A stretch of 39,637 nucleotides of DNA from JANNFX01 sp031380225 (GCA_031380225.1 JANNFX010000015.1:1-39637), one strand, 5' to 3'; shown: positions 1-7,963, counted from the stretch's first letter. Numbers and translations are program-made. Notes: a model not told the origin generated them from the letters alone.

Positions 1-577
1 CGCCCACCAAGCGGTGACGGTAGCGGCCGATCAAATTCGACAGAAACACCCACCACGCCAAGCTGCCGCCCATAATCGCGGCGACCATCGTGAAACAGTC
101 GATATAACTCGCCACTTCCACGAACGTACTGCCGAGGCCAAACAGACCGAACATGCCAAGCACCGCGCCGGGATTGGTGATGGTGAAAAAGAATGTCTGC
201 GGGACATCCCAAATAAAGTCCTTCAAGGTGGCGGTATCTTCGGCGCCTTCCGCAGGCAATGTATATTCGGGTTTAGTGATGTAGAGCTTGACCGCGAAGG
301 CGAGGAGCGCTGCGCCACCGATGACCTGGATCAAAAACCGGTTTTCGGTGACGATACCTAAAATTGCGCCCATGCCGAGGCTGGCAAACAATGCGATGAG
401 GCCGTCGCCGAGCACGGCTCCAAGGCCTGCCGCAACCCCGCCCCAGAACCCGCGTTCAAGTGCACGTTGAATGCACAAGATGTTGACCGGCCCGACGGGG
501 GCTGCCACGAGAATTCCGATGACGGCGCCGACTGGGATGATCAAGGGATTTGGAAAATAACTCAAAATTCGCTCCAA
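1..577 (-). CDS. LysE/RhtB-family exporter, C-terminus cut by window edge
   Basis: The minus strand reads about 192 residues of a hydrophobic protein whose N-terminus is the LysE/RhtB signature: a first helix followed by APVGPVNILCIQRAL, then a second helix with GAVLGDGLIA. Family members are inner-membrane exporters of amino acids or similar small metabolites, about 200-210 residues with six helices, so only the last few residues are missing. There is no ATG in frame. I chose the TTG at 577, giving MERILSYFPNP; a second TTG lies four codons later. The gene is divergent from the exported protein at 670. The substrate cannot be told from sequence. The family call is firm, the exact start is not. 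Confidence 0.8.
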   Translation of the reverse strand, partial: MERILSYFPNPLIIPVGAVIGILVAAPVGPVNILCIQRALERGFWGGVAAGLGAVLGDGLIALFASLGMGAILGIVTENRFLIQVIGGAALLAFAVKLYITKPEYTLPAEGAEDTATLKDFIWDVPQTFFFTITNPGAVLGMFGLFGLGSTFVEVASYIDCFTMVAAIMGGSLAWWVFLSNLIGRYRHRLVG

Positions 578-669
578 TAGCGCGGCCCTCGCCGCAACTG
601 GCCGCCGTCACTTGACGCGAACCCTCTATCTCCTCTCAACTAGACCGATAGGTAAGAGGACGCACATCC

Positions 670-1320
670 ATGCCTGTTGATGAGACGAGCCGCTGCTGGG
701 GCGGCACGACGCGACATTGGCGAGTGGTACTGGGGCTAGTGGTACTGGCCGCGTCTGCCGTTGTCTATTACGGAAGCTCAATAACAGTGTTAGCGGACGA
801 GCCGGCAGGCGCGGCTGCCAAGTTACCAACCGTGACTTTAGCGCCAAAGCCGCCCGTTGCCGCTGAATTGCCAGCCAACGTACGCGATATGCGCGACATG
901 ATCCTGGCGGCCGTTCACTCGGGAAAAATTGAGGACCTTGAGCCGGCAATCTCCCAGAATGAATTGCCGCCAGAATTTGGTTCTGATGCTGCTGGCGATG
1001 CTGTCGCCCAATTGAAGGCCCTATCCGCCGATGGATCGGGTCGTGACATACTCGCAGCACTTGGAAATGTTTTGGAGACCGAGCCGGCGCGGCTGCCAAT
1101 TGGGCAAGATCACGAAAACAATATCGTCTTTGTTTGGCCAGGTCTGTCAGAGCGTCCACTTGAACAATTGACTCCAGGTGAGGAGGTTCAGTTGCTCCGG
1201 TTGATGCCACTCTCCGAGGCGAACGCCCTGCGTGACGGCAAAAAGTGGACCTGGTGGCGCTTAGCCATCGGCTCTGACGGAACTTGGCTGACATTTATGA
1301 AGCCGAAGCCTTCCAAGTGA
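670..1320 (+). CDS. Conserved hypothetical exported/anchored protein
   Basis: This 216-residue protein has an N-terminal hydrophobic stretch at about residues 17-41 (WRVVLGLVVLAASAVVYY), so it is secreted or membrane anchored. The globular part from about residue 70 has the features of a conserved alphaproteobacterial hypothetical family I recall only by look: an RDMRDMILAAVHSGKIEDL start, an ELPPEF motif, and an ending KWTWWRLAIGSDGTWLTF rich in tryptophan. No catalytic motif is visible and I assign no function. The antisense reading frame over the same bases looks like low-complexity shadow. An AAGAGG about ten bases before the ATG is a plausible though distant ribosome binding site. Confidence 0.75.
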   Translation: MPVDETSRCWGGTTRHWRVVLGLVVLAASAVVYYGSSITVLADEPAGAAAKLPTVTLAPKPPVAAELPANVRDMRDMILAAVHSGKIEDLEPAISQNELPPEFGSDAAGDAVAQLKALSADGSGRDILAALGNVLETEPARLPIGQDHENNIVFVWPGLSERPLEQLTPGEEVQLLRLMPLSEANALRDGKKWTWWRLAIGSDGTWLTFMKPKPSK

Positions 1321-1556
1321 TTTCAACGACATAGCGCTGCACTGCACAAATTCCTAGCGCGCGGACGTGCGGCTGGCTGTCCACAGGCTATTGCTCTTTC
1401 GAAAATGGCTCACTACGAGAAGATGTTGCAAAAGCTAGTGAAGTTGTCATGCGAGCTTCCGGCCGGGTAGCCAAACGCCTAGCCGAGCGAAGTAGAGTTG
1501 GATCCCGCGCAGCGACGCCAAGCTCGCGTACCTGCGCGTCTTAATGAGGTTGCGTC
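1321..1556. other. Intergenic region with a long-range inverted repeat
   Basis: No ORF is supported here. A perfect 8-base inverted repeat, GCGAGCTT at 1451-1458 and AAGCTCGC at 1520-1527, encloses 61 bases just upstream of the L,D-transpeptidase gene. It may be part of its leader or chance. Confidence 0.3.
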
Positions 1557-2144
1557 ATGAAATTCAAACTTGTGCTGGGGCTATTGGCCTTGGCTGTATT
1601 GTCGACACCAGCGTCGGCCGCCCGTCCAGCAAATGGCTGGAAATATTCAAAGCCGGTTGTTGCTGTCGCGAACGGCGGTCCGAAGAAGTTTATCGGCGCT
1701 AAAGCGCCAAAAACCGTCAACGTTAGAACCGGGTATGGCGCGGGCCAAGTCGTTGTCGATCAGGGCGGCCGCAAACTGTACTACATGATTTCGAAAACCA
1801 AGGCCTACGTCTATCCGGTTGCCGTCGGCAAACCTGGCTTCAAGTGGTCTGGGACGCAACGCGTCTCGGGTGTGAAAGACTGGCCACAGTGGACGCCGCC
1901 GAAGGAAATGCGCCAGCGTAAACCAAACTTGCCGCTGACCATGACCGGCGGAATTCGCAATCCGCTCGGCGTCAAGGCGATCTATCTCGGTTCAACCGAA
2001 TATCGCATCCACGGCACTAATGACGACAGTTCGATCGGCACTGCGGCCTCGTCAGGTTGCATCCGTATGCACAACGGCCATGTTGTTCATCTGTCAGGCC
2101 TGGTGAAAAAGGGCACTTCGGTTCACGTGGTGCGCAGCCTATAA
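1557..2144 (+). CDS. L,D-transpeptidase (YkuD domain), secreted
   Basis: This 195-residue precursor has a signal peptide (MKFKLVLGLLALAVLSTPASA, likely cleaved after ASA). The YkuD domain spans about residues 60-193. The catalytic block is visible as IHGTNDDSSIG (His152) followed by SSGCIRM with the nucleophile Cys168, matching the family HGT...S-x-G-C-I-R pattern. Such enzymes act in the periplasm, forming 3-3 crosslinks in peptidoglycan or attaching proteins to it through a cysteine acyl-enzyme. It stands alone and ends at a clear terminator hairpin. ATG at 1557 gives a good signal peptide; AGGTTGCGTC precedes it. The exact substrate is not predictable. Confidence 0.93.
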   Translation: MKFKLVLGLLALAVLSTPASAARPANGWKYSKPVVAVANGGPKKFIGAKAPKTVNVRTGYGAGQVVVDQGGRKLYYMISKTKAYVYPVAVGKPGFKWSGTQRVSGVKDWPQWTPPKEMRQRKPNLPLTMTGGIRNPLGVKAIYLGSTEYRIHGTNDDSSIGTAASSGCIRMHNGHVVHLSGLVKKGTSVHVVRSL

Positions 2145-2170
2145 GGCTCAAGAATTGCGCTGAAAAATTG

Positions 2171-2204
2171 CGGCCGGCCCCTTAGACGGGGCTGGCCGTT
2201 TTTA
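2171..2204 (+). terminator. Rho-independent terminator after the L,D-transpeptidase
   Basis: A GC-rich hairpin, GGCCGGCCCC paired with GGGGCTGGCC (one G-U pair) around a short loop, is followed by five T residues. It lies 26 bases after the stop codon and overlaps the last codons of the small minus-strand gene. Confidence 0.85.
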
Positions 2205-2367
2205 TTGCCGCCTTCAATGTCACCGCCATCGGATAGAGCAGGTCATGGACAATTGGCGAGCGGCCGGGAAAGACGTTGATCCCAAGCGCCGACTTGACGA
2301 CATAGGCGGTCATTAGAGCGCTTGTGATGGTGCCCATCAGCACGATGCTGCGCAACAGTTTGAGCAA
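2182..2367 (-). CDS. Small single-helix membrane protein, conserved hypothetical
   Basis: The minus strand encodes 61 residues from a TTG at 2367: MLKLLRSIVLMGTITSALMTAYVVKSALGI is one hydrophobic helix, followed by NVFPGRSPIVHDLLY. The LLRSI...G-T-I-x-S-A-L...AYVVKSALGIN...SP..HDLLY pattern resembles a short membrane protein I associate with Rhizobiales genomes, function unknown. A longer in-frame ATG start at 2589 would add about 74 residues that look like translated repeat DNA, so I reject it. A GAGGGGG tract twelve bases upstream could serve as ribosome binding site. Its 3' end overlaps the hairpin that terminates the facing gene. Confidence 0.45.
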   Translation of the reverse strand: MLKLLRSIVLMGTITSALMTAYVVKSALGINVFPGRSPIVHDLLYPMAVTLKAAIKTASPV

Positions 2368-2369
2368 TG

Positions 2370-2439
2370 TTGGGGTCAGCCCCCTCACATTGACGGCCGG
2401 GATCGGACTCCGTTGATTGTGCGAAGGGGCTGACCCCAA
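2370..2439. repeat. Inverted repeat of a GGGGTCAGCCCC type (REP-like)
   Basis: Perfect 14-base arms, TTGGGGTCAGCCCC at 2370-2383 and GGGGCTGACCCCAA at 2426-2439, flank 42 bases. The same core in slightly different form, GGTCAGACCC/GGGTCTGACC, occurs at 15331-15378, so this looks like a dispersed palindromic intergenic element. Confidence 0.6.
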
Positions 2440-2888
2440 GCGAGAGGAGTTTACTGGACACTGGCTTTGCATGCGGGCGGGTCTTGCTTTGGGACGATGG
2501 GGCTCGTTGGACTTGGAATTAAGCAAACGCCATGCCGCCGAAGGCCGGGTCGAGTGACGACGCTGCAAAAATGGGGTCATCCTCCCCACACATAAGGCCG
2601 AGACCGGGTTCAGATGTTTTTTGAGGGGTCTGTCCCTGGTCAGGTTTTCGATTGGCCTCTATGCCACGCCCGGCAAGTCCTTGATATTGCCATACGTCTC
2701 ACTTTAGAACGGTGCGGGTCGGGTTCGCTGGGTGATGCAACCCTGTGGATCGAAGGCCGAAGGCGCTTCCGGCGCGGCCGCGACTCTAGTACGGCAAATG
2801 CCTGACCGGACGAGCCGCCGCTATACTATCGGCGCTGGCGATGACAGGCGCGAACTGACGCGCGGAACCGACAAAAAGAGGTCAGACC
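2440..2888. other. Non-coding stretch with repeat fragments
   Basis: No convincing gene is present; the short ORFs lack codon bias and recognisable motifs. Fragments of the GGTC-GACC repeat family recur: TGGGGTCAT near 2575, GGGGTCTGTCCC near 2626, and GGTCAGACC at 2880-2888 directly before the next start codon. It may be a degraded mobile or repeat-derived segment. Confidence 0.4.
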
Positions 2889-4358
2889 ATGAGCACCGCG
2901 ATTTCGCTGGAACTGCTGGCCTTCAACTTGAAGCTGCTCGGCCGGCAGCGGCGCAAAAATATCCTAATCAGTGCGGGTGAGGCCAAAGACAAAAAACGCA
3001 TGCTCTCGGCGGTGCGCCGGATCATGACACTGGATGTCGAACTTTTCGCAACGCCCGGTACGCACCGCTTCTTCAACGAAGCGGGACTGAAGAGCACCGA
3101 GATACATAAGATCACTGACAGCCGGTCGCCGAACATCTTATCTTTCCTCAAGGCCAACCGCTTCGACCTTGTCATCAACGTATTGACGGGCGACGAAGAC
3201 TATGACGAGAGCTCGGATGCAAAGCTGATCCGCAAACTCTCGATCGAGAATGGCATTCCGCTGATCACCGACTGCGATGTCGGCATCGCCACCCTCGAAC
3301 AAATCATCGTCGATAGCGAGCGCGGCACCTATCGCTACAAGCTTGCCGATGACAGCGAACCTTGGAACCTGCGCCTTCAGTTCCTGCAAGCAGCGGAACG
3401 TATGGGCGGTCTCTCAAACCATCATGCTCACTTCGACAAGGCCTATCTGATCACAAGCGAGAATTTGCGCTTGAGCCAGGTCGACATGCAAAAGAAGTGG
3501 GAACTTTATAAATACCTCAAAGAAAACTACACCTACGACGATCTGGTCGAGCGCATCAGCCGTGGCCTTGAGGCCATGATCAACCAGGGCTGCACCTACT
3601 GCCGGACCATGGTTGACGCCGACAGCACCGTCGGCTTGCTGCCAATGAAGGCCGCGCTTGAAGTCAAGAAGCGTTATGCTGACCGCATCAAATTCGATGT
3701 CGGTGTGCAGCCGCTGCAGGGTGTGCTTGATAAGGCTTCTTATGAACAGTTTGCCGAAGCCTGCCGGATGGCGGATTTCTGCGGCGCACTGCCATCGCGC
3801 GACCGGCCAACACCGGAGAAGCATCTCGACGTGGTGCTGTCGCTGGCTAAATCGCTCGGAAAATGCGTCGATGTCCATATCGACCAGGAAAACAACCCAC
3901 TCGAGAACGAGACCGAACTGCTGGCTCGAAAGACCATCGAACACGGCATGCAAGGCCGCGTGTTCGGTGTCCACGCCATCTCGCTCTCCGCCAAAGATGA
4001 GCGCGAGCAGGACCGCATCATTGAACTCATCAAAGAAGCTGACATGGGCATCATCATTTGCCCTTCAGCCGCCCTCAGCATGAAGCAACTGCCGATGATG
4101 GGCCCCTTACACAACTCAATCGCGCCGTTTGTGAAGCTCCGCGAAGCAGGCGTTCGCACCTATCTTGGCGTCGACAACATCCATGATCTCTTCATGCCGA
4201 TGGTCGACGGCGACATCTGGACTGAGTGCCGGATGCTGATGGAAGCCTGCCGCTTCTATGACATTGACGCCGTCGCCGAATGGGCCTGCAAAAAGCCGGA
4301 CGGCTTCAAGGCTGCTGCCGCCGTGAAGGGTGCGCGCTCCCTCTCGCGCGTGGCTTGA
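2889..4358 (+). CDS. Amidohydrolase-superfamily protein with N-terminal MGS-like domain
   Basis: This 489-residue protein looks like a fusion. Residues about 22-135 resemble the methylglyoxal-synthase-like fold found at the C-terminus of carbamoyl-phosphate synthase large subunit and in PurH: KNILISAGEAKDK, ELFATPGTHRFF, DLVINVLTGDED, PLITDCDVGIATL. Residues about 170-480 are a cytosine-deaminase-like amidohydrolase: metal-ligand motif HHAHFDK (His179, His181), VDVHIDQENN in the place of the deaminase HCDE motif, GVHAISLS, and LGVDNIHD near the C-terminus. A hydrolase or deaminase acting on a cyclic amide or pyrimidine-like compound is likely; the substrate is unknown. An AGAGG lies seven bases before the ATG. 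It ends eleven bases before ygfZ, so it probably heads that operon. Confidence 0.75.
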   Translation: MSTAISLELLAFNLKLLGRQRRKNILISAGEAKDKKRMLSAVRRIMTLDVELFATPGTHRFFNEAGLKSTEIHKITDSRSPNILSFLKANRFDLVINVLTGDEDYDESSDAKLIRKLSIENGIPLITDCDVGIATLEQIIVDSERGTYRYKLADDSEPWNLRLQFLQAAERMGGLSNHHAHFDKAYLITSENLRLSQVDMQKKWELYKYLKENYTYDDLVERISRGLEAMINQGCTYCRTMVDADSTVGLLPMKAALEVKKRYADRIKFDVGVQPLQGVLDKASYEQFAEACRMADFCGALPSRDRPTPEKHLDVVLSLAKSLGKCVDVHIDQENNPLENETELLARKTIEHGMQGRVFGVHAISLSAKDEREQDRIIELIKEADMGIIICPSAALSMKQLPMMGPLHNSIAPFVKLREAGVRTYLGVDNIHDLFMPMVDGDIWTECRMLMEACRFYDIDAVAEWACKKPDGFKAAAAVKGARSLSRVA

Positions 4359-4369
4359 AAGGCTAACGC

Positions 4370-5275
4370 GTGACCCACGGATTTATCACGCGGCTTGAAG
4401 ATCGCGGCGTGCTGTCCGTTTCCGGACCCGGCGCTCACAAGCTGCTGCAGGGCGTCATCACCAACGACATGGATCTGTTGAGTGCGGAGCGCCCGTCGCT
4501 ATTCGCCGGACTGTTATCGCCGCAGGGCAAAGTGCTGTTCGATTTTATGGTCGTGCGCGACCCAAATGGAGATGGCTCGCGTTACGTGCTTGACGTCGCG
4601 CGCGATCAGGCGGCCGCATTATCCAAGCGGTTGTCACTCTACAAGCTGCGCGCGAAAGCCGACATTCGCGATGAAAGCGAGACGTTGAATGTGCTTGCGA
4701 TGTGGGGCGAGAACGCGAGTTTCATTTGTTTGCCCGGATGCAGTGATCCGCGCCACAACGGCCTCGGTCTCAGAGCCATAGGAAAGCGTCAGTCCGTTGC
4801 CGACGATATCAGCTGTTCCACGGGCAGAGAAACATCGCCCGAAGCCTACCATGCGCATCGCATCGCCATCGGAGTTCCCGAAGGCGGCAAGGATTACGCG
4901 TTCGCTTACGCTTTCCCGCACGAAGCGCTGTTCGATCAGGTAAACGGCGTATCGTTCACCAAGGGCTGCTACGTCGGCCAGGAAATTGTCGCGCGCATGG
5001 AGCATCGCGGCACGGCGCGCAACCGCATCGTCAAGGTTTCGGCTGAGACGGCATTGCCCGCAGCTGGCACGCCAGTCGTCGCCAATGACGTTACGATAGG
5101 TGCGATGGGATCATCGTCAGGACCACACGGTTTAGCCATGGTGCGACTGGATCGCCTCGCGGAATTTAATGACCGCGGCGTCGGCATCACGATTGGTGGA
5201 TTGCCGGTAACCCTGACGCTGCAAGACTGGATCCCGTATTCCTTATCGGATTTTACACGGACGGCGCGGCTATGA
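4370..5275 (+). CDS. ygfZ: YgfZ/GcvT-family folate-binding protein
   Basis: This 301-residue protein has the family signature KGCYVGQEIVARMEHRG with the conserved cysteine at residue 200. The N-terminal part (FITRLEDRGVLSVSGPGAHKLLQGVITND, then LSPQGKVLFDFMVV) is the GcvT-like folate-binding fold. YgfZ (IBA57 in mitochondria) helps mature or repair certain 4Fe-4S enzymes with tetrahydrofolate, in the cytoplasm. It is the second gene of a run of four; its stop codon overlaps the start of tag by ATGA. Length is usual for the family. The start at 4370 is GTG, following the amidohydrolase by eleven bases. Confidence 0.92.
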   Translation: MTHGFITRLEDRGVLSVSGPGAHKLLQGVITNDMDLLSAERPSLFAGLLSPQGKVLFDFMVVRDPNGDGSRYVLDVARDQAAALSKRLSLYKLRAKADIRDESETLNVLAMWGENASFICLPGCSDPRHNGLGLRAIGKRQSVADDISCSTGRETSPEAYHAHRIAIGVPEGGKDYAFAYAFPHEALFDQVNGVSFTKGCYVGQEIVARMEHRGTARNRIVKVSAETALPAAGTPVVANDVTIGAMGSSSGPHGLAMVRLDRLAEFNDRGVGITIGGLPVTLTLQDWIPYSLSDFTRTARL

Positions 5276-5892
5276 CGGCGACCCAGCACCCACAGGATGA
5301 CATGTGCCGGTGCCCGTGGGCCGGGATGAATGATCCCGTCTATATTCAATATCATGACACCGAATGGGGCGTGCCGGTCACCGACGACCGCCGCCTATTC
5401 GAAAAAGTCATCCTTGAAGGTTTTCAATCCGGATTGTCGTGGATCACCATTCTCAAAAAGCGCGAAAACTTTCGCCGCGCGTTTCGCGATTTTGACGCCG
5501 AAAAGATCGCGCGCTATGGCGCAAAAGATGTTGAGCGTTTGATGGCCGATGCCGGCATCATCCGCAACCGGCTCAAGATCGAGGCGGCGATCACCAACGC
5601 GCGGGCTTATTTGAAATTGCGCGAGACGCAATCCTACGCCAACTTTCTCTGGAGCTTCGTTGATGGCAAGGCGGTCATCAATTGCCATCGCGATATGAAA
5701 GATGTGCCCTCCGAAACCGAACTGTCGCGGCGCATCTCGAAGGAACTCAAAGCCCGCGGGTTCAAATTCGTTGGCCCGACGACACTCTATGCCAACATGC
5801 AGTCCATCGGCCTGGTCAACGACCATTTGGTGTCGTGCCATCGCTACCAGCCGTGCGTTGAGCTGCAGCACAAAATGCGGCTACCAAAATGA
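5272..5892 (+). CDS. tag: DNA-3-methyladenine glycosylase I
   Basis: This 206-residue protein is a typical Tag: CRCPWAGMNDPVYIQYHDTEWG at the N-terminus, then LFEKVILEGFQSGLSWITIL with the active-site glutamate, and a C-terminal NDHLVSCHRY. The zinc-binding pair of N-terminal Cys and His and C-terminal His and Cys found in Tag enzymes are all present. It removes 3-methyladenine from alkylated DNA in base excision repair. Its start overlaps the ygfZ stop (ATGA) and its stop overlaps the HD-hydrolase start (ATGA), so the three are translated from one message. No alkylation-responsive operator is visible. Confidence 0.95.
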   Translation: MTATQHPQDDMCRCPWAGMNDPVYIQYHDTEWGVPVTDDRRLFEKVILEGFQSGLSWITILKKRENFRRAFRDFDAEKIARYGAKDVERLMADAGIIRNRLKIEAAITNARAYLKLRETQSYANFLWSFVDGKAVINCHRDMKDVPSETELSRRISKELKARGFKFVGPTTLYANMQSIGLVNDHLVSCHRYQPCVELQHKMRLPK

Positions 5893-6506
5893 CGTCGAGC
5901 GATATAAATCGCCCAACCCGCGCTTGGCAGCGAATGTTGTCGGGCCGCCGTCTCGATCTGTTAGCGCCATCGCCCGCTGACATTGAGCTTGAGGATATTG
6001 CGCATGGCTTGGCGCGCGTTGCGCGTTGGAATGGGCAAACGGTTGGTCCGCACGCCTTGTCCGTTGCGCAGCACGTTGTGATGGTCGAAGAGATTGCTGC
6101 TGCCTTGGAACCCGCTTGGCCGTCCGAATGGCGGCTGGCGGCGCTGCTGCATGATGCTCCAGAGTATGTGATTGGCGATCTCATCAGCCCGTTTAAAACC
6201 GCGATCGGGCTCGACTACAAAACCTTCGAACTCCGGCTGCTTGACGCTATTCACCGCCGCTTCGGCGTACCGTTCCCTCTGCCAGACGAGGTGAATGCGG
6301 TCATTAAGCACTCTGATCGCATCGCTGCCTTTTACGAGGCGACGGTGCTGGCTGGCTTCGCACGGTCTGAGGCCCTCAATTTTTTCGGTGAGCCGCCGCC
6401 GCATTTGGCCCCCCTGGCGGCCCGGCTAAACGAAATTGAGGCCTGGCCCGCGGATCAGGCAGAGCTGGCGATGGCGGCTCGCTGCAAGGCCCTGTCGGCG
6501 CCGTAA
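5889..6506 (+). CDS. HD-domain phosphohydrolase (YfbR-like)
   Basis: This 205-residue protein carries a metal-dependent HD domain: HALSVAQHV supplies the first histidine, LLHDAPEYVIGD the HD pair, and IKHSDRIAAFYEA the final aspartate. The layout resembles the YfbR-type nucleotidase group, but the substrate cannot be deduced. It overlaps tag by ATGA. About 145 bases further on is nadQ, which has its own promoter region with a likely operator. A role in nucleotide clean-up next to the base-excision enzyme is conceivable but only inferred. Confidence 0.85.
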   Translation: MTSSDINRPTRAWQRMLSGRRLDLLAPSPADIELEDIAHGLARVARWNGQTVGPHALSVAQHVVMVEEIAAALEPAWPSEWRLAALLHDAPEYVIGDLISPFKTAIGLDYKTFELRLLDAIHRRFGVPFPLPDEVNAVIKHSDRIAAFYEATVLAGFARSEALNFFGEPPPHLAPLAARLNEIEAWPADQAELAMAARCKALSAP

Positions 6507-6579
6507 TGGCGGCGACGAAACCTTAAAAATGCCCAAAACTGTGGCAAATCCCATTGCGCATCAGCTGTTTAGATTAATT

Positions 6580-6596
6580 AGAACATCAGTTGTTCT
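6580..6596. promoter_or_regulatory. Candidate operator upstream of nadQ
   Basis: A perfect inverted repeat, AGAACA-TCAGT-TGTTCT, lies 54 bases before the nadQ start. Repressors of NAD metabolism in this family often control their own genes, so this is a likely autoregulatory site; the match to an established NadQ motif was not checked. Confidence 0.5.
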
Positions 6597-6650
6597 GAAA
6601 AATGCCACTATTCTTGCCCAGGTTGCAGTGGCTCATGAGGAGGCGAATCA

Positions 6651-7709
6651 ATGGCAGACACCAACCTCAAACGCCGCAACGTCGTTGACGTTGAACCGCG
6701 CACTTTCGCAAACAACGAACGATCGAAGCCCGAGCGCGCAAGCGTTGAAATCGGGCTCAACGCGGCCATTGTCGCAGTCATCGACAATGACCCCGTTGTT
6801 CTAACCGTTCGTGGCGACAGCGACGCGGGGCCTGGACCAGAAGGCTTGCCCTTTGGCCCATTCTCACCGTTAGAACACCGCACCTTCGAAAGCGGCCTCC
6901 GGGCCTGGGTGACGCGTCAAACGGGTCTCGATCTCGGCTATACCGAACAGCTCTACTCGTTCGGCGACCGCGGCCGCCACGTCGATACTGGCGATAGCGG
7001 TCCCCATATCGTTTCAATCGGCTATTTGGCGTTGACGCACACCTCCGAAACCCCGGCCCTCAATGGCGCGGCTTGGCGCAGTTGGTATCGTCACTTTCCA
7101 TGGGAAGACTGGCGTAAAGGCCGGCCAACTGTGCTGACGTCCGTCGTTGAGCCGCTGCTCAAGCAATGGGCCGAGCGTGCCGATCCTCAAGCACCTGGCG
7201 CGGGTCCGATTTCGCGAGCGGACCGGGCGCGGATTTGTTTCGGTCTCGACGGCGCGGCATGGGATGAGGAAAAAGTCCTCGACCGTTTTGAGTTGCTCTA
7301 TGAGGCTGGCCTTGTCGAAGAAGCAAGCCGCGATGGCCGTGATGCCGCTGAAGCGTGGGCTGAGATGCCCAAACTTGGCATCCCGATGCGCTTCGATCAT
7401 CGCCGCATCCTGGCAACAGCTATCGGCCGCGTGCGTGGCAAGATTAAATACCGGCCAGTTATATTCGAGCTGATGCCGCCAGACTTTACGCTGTTTGAAC
7501 TGCAGCGCACTGTTGAAGCCATCCTTGGCCCGCATCTGCATAAGCAGAACTTCCGCCGCTTGGTGGAAAGCGCGGGTTTGGTCGAGCCAACTGGCGACGT
7601 GAAAGCGCAAACTGGCGGCCGTCCCGCCAAACTGTTCCGCTTCCGCAGAGAAGTCCTGCTTGAGCGGCCCGCTCCTGGTGTTCGCGTCAAGCCTGGGCGA
7701 AACGTGTAA
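6651..7709 (+). CDS. nadQ: NAD metabolism regulator, degenerate Nudix domain plus winged helix (NadQ/COG4111-like)
   Basis: The 352-residue protein begins with a Nudix-like fold (LNAAIVAVIDNDPVVLTV, then LPFGPFSPLEHRTFESGLRAWV at the place of the Nudix box). The box lacks the REUXEE residues needed for catalysis, as expected for a sensor domain. The C-terminal part (MPPDFTLFELQRTVEAIL ... NFRRLVESAGLVEPTG ... GGRPAKLFRF) is a winged-helix DNA-binding domain of NrtR type. This architecture fits the alphaproteobacterial repressor NadQ (COG4111), which controls NAD biosynthesis genes. A GAGGAGG-like site precedes the ATG by a few bases. A palindrome at 6580-6596 is a good operator candidate. No NAD biosynthesis gene is visible nearby, so its targets lie elsewhere. 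Confidence 0.82.
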   Translation: MADTNLKRRNVVDVEPRTFANNERSKPERASVEIGLNAAIVAVIDNDPVVLTVRGDSDAGPGPEGLPFGPFSPLEHRTFESGLRAWVTRQTGLDLGYTEQLYSFGDRGRHVDTGDSGPHIVSIGYLALTHTSETPALNGAAWRSWYRHFPWEDWRKGRPTVLTSVVEPLLKQWAERADPQAPGAGPISRADRARICFGLDGAAWDEEKVLDRFELLYEAGLVEEASRDGRDAAEAWAEMPKLGIPMRFDHRRILATAIGRVRGKIKYRPVIFELMPPDFTLFELQRTVEAILGPHLHKQNFRRLVESAGLVEPTGDVKAQTGGRPAKLFRFRREVLLERPAPGVRVKPGRNV

Positions 7710-7732
7710 GCCTCAGTTCTGGTAGTGTTAAT

Positions 7733-7769
7733 GGCGGCCGCGTGGGAAACTGCGTGGCCGCCTTTACTT
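7733..7769 (+). terminator. Terminator-like hairpin after nadQ
   Basis: A ten-pair stem, GGCGGCCGCG with CGTGGCCGCC (one G-U pair), and a ten-base loop are followed by TTTACTT. It begins 24 bases after the nadQ stop. Confidence 0.7.
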
Positions 7770-7814
7770 GTGCATCGGGTGTTTATTTTCTAGATAGTCG
7801 GCAGCTATAGCATC

Positions 7815-7939
7815 ATCGGACCGTACGGAAACGCTCTCGCGATTCAATGGTCCGATAAAGATGCTCTGGAATCTAAACTCTAGAGCAATTTCATCCGATC
7901 CGGGGATCGCCATAGCGATCCTGTCCGATCAGAAATTGC
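7815..7939. repeat. Compound palindromic intergenic repeat
   Basis: Two adjacent inverted repeats fill the gap before the methyltransferase gene. The first is ATCGGACC at 7815-7822 with GGTCCGAT at 7849-7856. The second has outer arms GCAATTT at 7885-7891 and AAATTGC at 7933-7939, and inner arms GGATCG at 7904-7909 and CGATCC at 7916-7921. The TCTAGAGCAATTTC stretch resembles dispersed palindromes of Rhizobiales genomes. Confidence 0.55.
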
Positions 7940-7963
7940 ACTAGTCTCTCGGGATGAAATTGG

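Noticed and set aside
626..1294. 222-codon minus-strand ORF opposite the exported protein
   Set aside because: Low-complexity Arg/Pro/Ser-rich translation, no signal or domain; the plus-strand frame has a signal helix and a family-like C-terminus.
2182..2589. 135-codon minus-strand ORF
   Set aside because: Its first 74 codons translate repeat DNA and look random; only the last 61 codons look like a protein, so the start was moved to 2367.
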